A DNA stretch of 10,580 bases from Chloroflexota bacterium (GTDB taxonomy: Bacteria > Chloroflexota > Anaerolineae > UBA1429), in assembly GCA_014360745.1 (NCBI GenBank), contig JACIWY010000090.1, forward strand, positions 1 to 10,580. The letters run 5' to 3'. Made by a program: the position numbers and the translations under genes. This document shows, in pieces, positions 6,601 through 10,580 of the stretch. Numbering within the stretch: position 1 is the stretch's first letter; every line of letters starts with the position of its first letter. The notes under the pieces were generated by a model, which was given only the letters and a program-made list of their open reading frames with translations, did no database searches and had not been told where the DNA came from.

Positions 6601-7332
6601 TCAAAAGTAGCGGCTGGCCAACGCCAACGCCTGCAACAGGGGCTCCGCGCCGAGCATCACCACGAACCCAACGATAGCGGCCAAGACGCCCGCCGCCTTT
6701 TGCCAAGTTGTACGTCGCCTGCCCCCCACAGAACCCAGCAAAATGACCAACGCCGCGCAGAGCCAGGGAACAAGGCTCCAGCATTCCAGCGGATCCCAGC
6801 TCCAGTAAATGCCCCAACCACGTTGCGCTACGATCCCCATCAGAAGCAAGGACGCCGTATAAAAGACCAGCGCCAGCCCCACATCCCGTTCCTCCAGACG
6901 TTCCCCTGTTATCGCCCTCAGAGCTACGCCCAGCAACCAACCAACACCCATCCCCTGAAACAGGCGCGAGGCCCCATAGAACGCAGCATCCGGCCCTCCA
7001 GCTTGCAGTGGGAAAAAGATCAAGGCAGCGGCCAGCATAGCCGCCATCCCCATACCGGCGACCAGGCGACTATGTGGTGGCCTCTGCAACCCGTAGAAGC
7101 CAAACGCCAACGCGCTGACGGCCAGAACGGCAGAGGGACTCCGCCAGCCGACGAATAGAGCCCAAGCTAACGCGGCGAGGCATACAATTTGCAGCCCCCC
7201 CTCGATCAGCATCAAAACACGATGCCATCGCGCCCGGCACAAACGCGGCGCGAGCAACGGCGTCGCGGCGCCCATCACCGCCGCAAGCCCCAATAAAAGC
7301 CTTAACCAGCCTCTCGGCCCGTCACTAGCCAA
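6601..7332 (-). CDS. CcsA/ResC-like cytochrome c biogenesis membrane protein, histidine-poor
   Basis: An integral membrane protein of 243 residues with about seven or eight hydrophobic segments. WGIYWSWDPLECWSLVPWL (173-191) is a good match to the WWD motif of the CcsA/CcmC/CcmF haem-handling family (WGxxWxWDPxExWsLixW). In System II, CcsA (ResC) with ResB carries haem across the membrane and ligates it to apocytochrome c. The oddity is that only two histidines exist (H37 and H87), both in the N-terminal third. The positions flanking the WWD motif where the family usually has haem-binding histidines appear substituted: AQRGWG (169-174) instead of AHxAWG, and the end reads LALASRYF. The start is TTG 7332, supported by AGGAGG at 7339-7344 with a 6-nt spacer and an 8-bp overlap with the resB-like stop. 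It could be a divergent or non-haem paralogue. Confidence 0.78.
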   Translation of the reverse strand: MASDGPRGWLRLLLGLAAVMGAATPLLAPRLCRARWHRVLMLIEGGLQIVCLAALAWALFVGWRSPSAVLAVSALAFGFYGLQRPPHSRLVAGMGMAAMLAAALIFFPLQAGGPDAAFYGASRLFQGMGVGWLLGVALRAITGERLEERDVGLALVFYTASLLLMGIVAQRGWGIYWSWDPLECWSLVPWLCAALVILLGSVGGRRRTTWQKAAGVLAAIVGFVVMLGAEPLLQALALASRYF

Positions 7333-8701
7333 AGGCTTCCTCCTCTAGCACCGCCAACGCGCGACGAAACCAAGGGGATTGTATCTCCGCAGCGCGGGCC
7401 ACAATGTGGCAACGCGTTCCCCCTGGCGGTCCCTCTTCAAGAGCCACCCAAACTCGATGGGGAGGCCATACTATAAAGGCGATCATCCCCAACAAAATAA
7501 ATGCCCCCCCGCCTGCAGCTAGGGGCACATCCGGCTCCCGCTGGGCTTGCAATATCACATAGTATTCCGGAGCCACCGTGACCTGCACCCCATGGGCGGC
7601 CAACTGTCCTCGCCCACTCACGAACGTTTCCGCCAGCAGATCACGGCTGCGCCCGCCCAAGATCTGTAAATGCACCGTTTCCCCGGCCATCCCCTGCGCA
7701 GGCAGCGATTCGTAATGCACCAACCGCAACACCAAATCCACTTCGGGAATGGCCAACAACTCCTCAGCCTGGCCCCGCTCGAAAGCCAAACGAAACGTCT
7801 CCGTCGGTGCCTGGGTGCCCACCAGGGGATAGATGCGCAACCGTCGACCGCCAGCATCCTGCGCCGTGACCCTCACCGCCGGCCCGTAGTCGAGCAGGTA
7901 GAGGCTATAGCCCCTCACCCACGCCGGATGACTCAGGCCGACCGTCACTATGCGCTCTATCTCCCCCTCATGCAGCACGGCCAACTGGCCCTCAAAACGT
8001 TGTAACCGAGCGCCTACAGCCGGTACCACGGTAATCTGCTCCAGGCGAAGCATTATCTTTCGCTCTTTGGCCAAAGGCCGCGCCTCGCCCAACGTCAAGC
8101 GCAGAGGCGCGCTCTCCGAACCGAACCCTTCCCGTATGAGCCCCGCCAACAACAAGGCGATCACGCCGAGATAAAACAGCCCGGCGAGCCAATGTCCGGG
8201 GCCCGACCGTCGGCTCACGCCCAACCATTGCCCAGGCGCGTGATGCAACGGCACCGCTCTGCTCCCTATCGCGGCCAACGCACGGCCCACGACAGCCTGA
8301 GCGCCTTCCAAATCGCCCGGCAGGATCACCGTTTGGCCACTCAGGCCACGGCGAGCCGGCACCGCCCAGCGAGGCGCCCATAACCCCAAAAGCCGGAACA
8401 GACAGCTCCCCCCCACAATGGCCCAAAAAGCGCGCCATAGGCGTGTTACGCCTGGGACAATCCATAAGCGCTGTAGCACTCGTTCTCCATTTGCTGACGC
8501 GTTCTCGATGCCGGCCGTAGCAAACGAAGAGGAAGATACAAAGAACCGCCCACGCTCAGGTAATAGAACACCCAGCAGGCTGGCCAACAGAAGAAACAAC
8601 AACAAGGCAATCGCCAGGTGCGGCCCTTGGACTATGCGCAAAAAGGATAGGCCGATACGCTGCCAAAAAGCGTCGTCAGCCTTCGAGGGATAAGGAGACA
8701 T
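7325..8701 (-). CDS. ResB-like (Ccs1/CcsB) cytochrome c biogenesis membrane protein
   Basis: The protein has 458 residues from ATG 8701. The ResB layout is visible: membrane helix 1 (28-48) ending in LLGVLLPERG, helix 2 (about 90-108), helix 3 (168-190), a large extracytoplasmic domain (about 191-395), helix 4 (396-413) and the HRVWV motif (415-419). LSHPAWVRGYSLYLLDYGP (256-274) matches the NHPLxYxGYxxY signature of the extracytoplasmic domain. ResB works with CcsA (ResC) to deliver haem to c-type cytochromes. Helix 3 reads GLFYLGVIALLLAG; homologues usually have HLG here, so a family-typical histidine seems replaced by Tyr177. The frame is open to TTG 8824, but the strong promoter at 8754-8782 lies inside that stretch, so the start must be 8701 or 8728. 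GGGGAG upstream of 8701 is poorly spaced, about 14 nt. The next gene overlaps by 8 bp. Confidence 0.82.
   Translation of the reverse strand: MSPYPSKADDAFWQRIGLSFLRIVQGPHLAIALLLFLLLASLLGVLLPERGRFFVSSSSFATAGIENASANGERVLQRLWIVPGVTRLWRAFWAIVGGSCLFRLLGLWAPRWAVPARRGLSGQTVILPGDLEGAQAVVGRALAAIGSRAVPLHHAPGQWLGVSRRSGPGHWLAGLFYLGVIALLLAGLIREGFGSESAPLRLTLGEARPLAKERKIMLRLEQITVVPAVGARLQRFEGQLAVLHEGEIERIVTVGLSHPAWVRGYSLYLLDYGPAVRVTAQDAGGRRLRIYPLVGTQAPTETFRLAFERGQAEELLAIPEVDLVLRLVHYESLPAQGMAGETVHLQILGGRSRDLLAETFVSGRGQLAAHGVQVTVAPEYYVILQAQREPDVPLAAGGGAFILLGMIAFIVWPPHRVWVALEEGPPGGTRCHIVARAAEIQSPWFRRALAVLEEEAFG
7339..7344 (-). promoter_or_regulatory. Shine-Dalgarno site supporting the TTG start of the ccsA-like gene
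   Basis: A perfect AGGAGG on the minus strand lies within the last codons of the resB-like gene, 6 nt before TTG 7332. It indicates translational coupling and justifies the rare start codon. Confidence 0.75.
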
Positions 8702-8753
8702 CGGTCTGCGTCTATCTCCCCGCAACATGATGTGGGTCGGCAGATTGCCGCTG

Positions 8754-8782
8754 ATTATAGGGCGATGAATCTTGTACGTCAA
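8754..8782 (-). promoter_or_regulatory. Strong sigma70-type promoter of the resB-led operon
   Basis: On the minus strand TTGACG (8777-8782) is separated by exactly 17 bp from TATAAT (8754-8759). The -35 matches at five of six positions and the -10 at all six. The predicted start is near 8747, about 19 nt before ATG 8728 and 46 nt before ATG 8701. A small inverted repeat, CGGCA-GAT-TGCCG (8738-8750), lies right at the predicted start and could fold at the 5' end of the mRNA or act as an operator. Confidence 0.75.
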
Positions 8783-8789
8783 TGAATGA

Positions 8790-8818
8790 TGGACATATTT
8801 TTTCTCTCTCGTTATACT
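8790..8818 (+). promoter_or_regulatory. Strong sigma70-type promoter of the small-protein genes
   Basis: TGGACA (8790-8795), a 17-bp spacer and TATACT (8813-8818); each hexamer matches consensus at five of six positions. The predicted start is near 8825, giving a leader of about 43 nt. A second possible -10 of the extended type, TGCTAGAAT (8831-8839), lies downstream without a good -35. The -35 hexamers of this promoter and of the divergent resB promoter are only 7 bp apart. Confidence 0.65.
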
Positions 8819-8867
8819 TGGCAAAAGTCATGCTAGAATATCGAACGCTCTTGAGGAGATAATCGCC

Positions 8868-9077
8868 ATGGAGCAGATGATCGATTTGGTGGCGCAACGG
8901 GTGGGAATCCCCAAAGAAACGGCCCGCAAGGCCGTCGAGGTTGTTCTAGAGGTGCTCAAAGAGCGCCTGCCGGCGCCCTTGGCAGGGCAGGTCGAAGCCA
9001 TCCTCGCCGGCTCGGGAGAAGGAGGAAACGCTTCGGACTTGCCGGGCAGCCTGGGGGGATTGTTCGGGAATCGATAA
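8868..9077 (+). CDS. Small helical protein of unknown function (69 residues)
   Basis: The start is ATG 8868, with GAGGAG at 8853-8858 and a 9-nt spacer. Residues 1-46 look like two or three amphipathic helices, MIDLVAQRVGIPKETARKAVEVVLEVLKERLP, then the PAPLAGQVEAIL segment (36-46). The tail is Gly/Ser-rich and ends LGGLFGNR. Small proteins with this helix plus LPxPLAxQV plus GGLFG pattern are widespread and usually unnamed; I see a loose likeness to DUF2267-type proteins but cannot confirm it. There is no signal peptide or membrane segment. It has its own strong promoter and lies 36 bp before the DUF4332 gene, so the two are probably cotranscribed. Confidence 0.72.
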   Translation: MEQMIDLVAQRVGIPKETARKAVEVVLEVLKERLPAPLAGQVEAILAGSGEGGNASDLPGSLGGLFGNR

Positions 9078-9113
9078 GGGTGTTCCTCATTCCTTCTATA
9101 GGAAATAAGCCAT

Positions 9114-9518
9114 ATGACCACTATCACGAGCATCGAAGGAATCGGTGAGGCATACGCAACCAAATTGGCCGCCGTAGGCATTCTCACAACCGAAGCGTTG
9201 CTCAAGCGCGGAGCCACGCCCCAAGGACGCCAAGAATTGGCCGAAGCAACGGGCATCAGCCCGACCCTCATCCTGGATTGGGTGAATCGGGCAGATCTGT
9301 TTCGCGTCAAGGGCATCGGCGAAGAGTACTCCGACTTGTTAGAGGCCGCCGGCGTGGACACGGCGCCCGAGTTGGCGCAACGTAACGCCGAAAACCTGTA
9401 TCAGGCATTAAAGGAAATCAACGCTGCCAAGAAGCTGGTGCGACGCTTTCCCGGTCAAGCTCAGGTAGCTTCTTGGATAGAACAAGCCAAGAAGTTGCCC
9501 CGAGTAGTGACATATTAA
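9114..9518 (+). CDS. DUF4332 helix-hairpin-helix protein
   Basis: A 134-residue protein with two related halves. Each opens with a helix-hairpin-helix signature: IEGIGEAYATKLAAVGILTTEALL (7-30) and VKGIGEEYSDLLEAAGVDTAPELA (65-88). The GIG turns resemble those of DNA-binding (HhH)2 domains in ligases and nucleases. This arrangement is the DUF4332 family, whose role is not established; non-specific DNA binding or a scaffold role is possible. There is no catalytic domain, signal peptide or membrane helix. The Shine-Dalgarno is weak (AGGA at 9100-9103, 10-nt spacer), which fits translation from a shared mRNA with the small gene upstream. Confidence 0.85.
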   Translation: MTTITSIEGIGEAYATKLAAVGILTTEALLKRGATPQGRQELAEATGISPTLILDWVNRADLFRVKGIGEEYSDLLEAAGVDTAPELAQRNAENLYQALKEINAAKKLVRRFPGQAQVASWIEQAKKLPRVVTY

Positions 9519-9535
9519 CCGATCGGATATCCTCT

Positions 9536-9572
9536 GCCTTCCCTCAATCTTGGCTCAGGGCTTTGGGAAGGC
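9536..9572 (+). terminator. Possible terminator-like hairpin after the DUF4332 gene
   Basis: GCCTTCCC (9536-9543) is complementary to GGGAAGGC (9565-9572) around a 21-nt loop. It lies just after the stop codon and before the tetR promoter, where a terminator is expected. No U-run follows and the loop is long, so the call is weak. Confidence 0.3.
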
Positions 9573-9597
9573 GGTGCCATCTCCGCACTGGTTCTAT

Positions 9598-9625
9598 TTG
9601 ACAGATTTTGCGTACAGCGTATAAT
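9598..9625 (+). promoter_or_regulatory. Consensus sigma70 promoter of the tetR-type gene
   Basis: TTGACA (9598-9603), a 16-bp spacer and TATAAT (9620-9625); both hexamers match consensus exactly. The predicted start is near 9632, which excludes the in-frame TTG at 9627 as the start codon. The spacer and -10 hold two GCGTA copies 7 bp apart (9610-9614 and 9617-9621). TTGAC recurs at 9627-9631. These could be half-sites for autorepression, though no clear TetR palindrome is seen. Confidence 0.8.
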
Positions 9626-9653
9626 ATTGACCATCTACTTTGCGGAGCCTATC

Positions 9654-10304
9654 ATGCCCCGTCCACGGCGTACACCGGAAGAGATCGCCCGTATGCGCGA
9701 GCGCATGCTCGACGCTGCCCTAGAATTGCTTCGGGAAGGCGGTGTGGAAGCCATTTCGATCCGGGCGTTGACCGAGCGCATCGGTGTTTCTCACATGGTC
9801 TTTTACACCTATTTCAAGAACCACGACGAGTTGATCCATGCCCTCTCTGAGCGCCAACGCGAGCGCATCAGCCAACATCGCGCGGAACTCTTGCGCGAGG
9901 CAGAGCAGGGCAATGTCGTCGAGGTGATGCGTCATTCGCTGGCCCACTATTCCCGTGTCGCAGAGCGGGCGCCGCGAGTGTACGAGATGCTATGGGTGCA
10001 CCCCATCAAGCCGGTCGAGGGATTTGACACGCCGGACAAGATTTTGGCGAGCCATCTTGATCATCTCAGCGCTTTGGCCGAGTTGGGCATGGCCCAAGGT
10101 GCTTTTATCCCTCGCGACCCGTTTTTGGCTGCGGCCACCGCTTTCTGCATTGTCAATGGCCCTCTGATTCTTTATCACAGCGGGCGCATCACCGACAAGG
10201 CGCTACGCGACAGCCTCGTCGATGAATCGCTGGCCGCCGCCATGCGCTACTTGCAAGGCGATACGCCCCAAGCTCCTAAAAGCGACCCTTCCTCTACGGA
10301 GTAA
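9654..10304 (+). CDS. TetR/AcrR-family transcriptional regulator
   Basis: A 216-residue ligand-responsive repressor. The N-terminal TetR domain shows the usual pattern: RMRERMLDAALELLREGGVEAISIRALTERIGVSHMVFYTYFKNHDEL (13-60), with the helix-turn-helix at about 38-57 and the YxYFKxxDEL end. The all-helical C-terminal part (about 75-200) would bind an unknown ligand and form the dimer; MLWVHPIKP (about 110-118) resembles a WHG-type C-terminal domain. The start is ATG 9654, with GGAG at 9644-9647 and a 6-nt spacer, downstream of the predicted transcription start. The ABC exporter gene begins 3 bp after the stop, so the regulator probably controls it and itself, with derepression by an exported compound. 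Confidence 0.93.
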   Translation: MPRPRRTPEEIARMRERMLDAALELLREGGVEAISIRALTERIGVSHMVFYTYFKNHDELIHALSERQRERISQHRAELLREAEQGNVVEVMRHSLAHYSRVAERAPRVYEMLWVHPIKPVEGFDTPDKILASHLDHLSALAELGMAQGAFIPRDPFLAAATAFCIVNGPLILYHSGRITDKALRDSLVDESLAAAMRYLQGDTPQAPKSDPSSTE

Positions 10305-10307
10305 CCC

Positions 10308-10580
10308 ATGTCCTCTTTGCGCTCTCTGATGCGCTACCTGAGACCATATGTTCGACGAGCTTTACTGGCCGTCCTGTTGCTGCTGGGGGTGGTGGCCACA
10401 GATTTGGCCATCCCTCGACTGGTGCAGCGCATCATAGACGTCGGGGTGGCCAGAGGTGATCTAGGCACCGTCATGACCACGTCGTTGGCGATGATCATGG
10501 CCAGCTTGGCCAGCGCTATGATGGCCGTGGGCAATACGGTGTTGGCCGTTCGCGTCGCCCAATATTACGGCGCAGACCTG
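10308..10580 (+). CDS. ABC-type exporter, N-terminal membrane domain, cut by the right edge
   Basis: The first 91 codons are visible, starting at ATG 10308 with GGAG at 10298-10301 overlapping the tetR stop (6-nt spacer). The pattern is that of type IV ABC exporters with a fused membrane and ATPase domain. A basic N-terminus (MSSLRSLMRYLRPYVRR) is followed by membrane helix 1 (about 18-35) ending in AIPRLVQRIIDVGVARGD, a conserved coupling-region signature, then helix 2 (about 56-78) and RVAQYYGADL. The ATPase motifs would lie outside the window. With a TetR regulator directly upstream, multidrug or lipid export is likely, often as a heterodimer with a second ABC gene downstream. Confidence 0.88.
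   Translation, partial: MSSLRSLMRYLRPYVRRALLAVLLLLGVVATDLAIPRLVQRIIDVGVARGDLGTVMTTSLAMIMASLASAMMAVGNTVLAVRVAQYYGADL

Noticed and set aside
6430..7158. Plus-strand open frame of 242 codons
   Set aside because: It is opposite the ccsA-like gene and the GT4 start. It is low in hydrophobic order and very rich in Gln, Pro, Arg and His, typical of a shadow frame.
8702..8824. N-terminal extension of the resB-like gene to TTG 8824
   Set aside because: The TTGACG-N17-TATAAT promoter (8754-8782) lies inside it, so the mRNA would start after that codon.

Overview
The window is GC-rich (roughly 58-60% by eye) and densely coded, with Shine-Dalgarno sites before most genes and sigma70-type promoters. It looks like a bacterial chromosome segment. 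The mix of System II (ResB/CcsA) cytochrome c biogenesis genes, a secreted bactofilin-like repeat protein, a DUF4332 helix-hairpin-helix protein, GT4 glycosyltransferases and an MscL with a zinc ribbon fits Chloroflexota (Anaerolineae/Caldilineae-like). That placement is inference, since no rRNA or other marker gene is present.

Layout. Positions 1-732 (minus strand) hold the N-terminal 244 codons of a secreted polymer-forming (bactofilin-like) protein that runs off the left edge. Positions 733-1030 are non-coding. They hold four 11-bp-phased TTAACA-like repeats (a Pho-box-like array), a TATACT -10 box and, about 65 bp on, a 14-bp perfect hairpin with a U-rich tail, all on the plus strand. I read this as a possible phosphate-regulated small RNA of about 100 nt.

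From 8701 down to 1031 seven genes lie head to tail on the minus strand: resB-like, ccsA-like, two GT4 glycosyltransferases, mscL, a glycoside-hydrolase-like protein and an abgA-like M20 amidohydrolase. Three links are overlaps or gaps under 25 bp. The largest gap (81 bp, before mscL) could hold a second promoter. A near-consensus promoter (TTGACG-N17-TATAAT) drives the block. It rules out the longest resB reading frame and places the resB start at 8701 or 8728. Both cytochrome c biogenesis proteins keep their family motifs but seem to lack histidines that normally bind haem.

A second strong promoter (TGGACA-N17-TATACT) sits back to back with the resB promoter. It drives two small plus-strand genes: a 69-residue helical protein and a DUF4332 protein. 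A perfect-consensus promoter (TTGACA-N16-TATAAT) then drives a TetR-family regulator. The regulator is followed 3 bp later by the start of an ABC exporter that is cut by the right edge, a common arrangement for regulated efflux.

No tRNA, rRNA, CRISPR array, transposase or other mobile element was seen. The strongest leads are the putative Pho-regulated small RNA and the histidine-poor ResB/CcsA pair.
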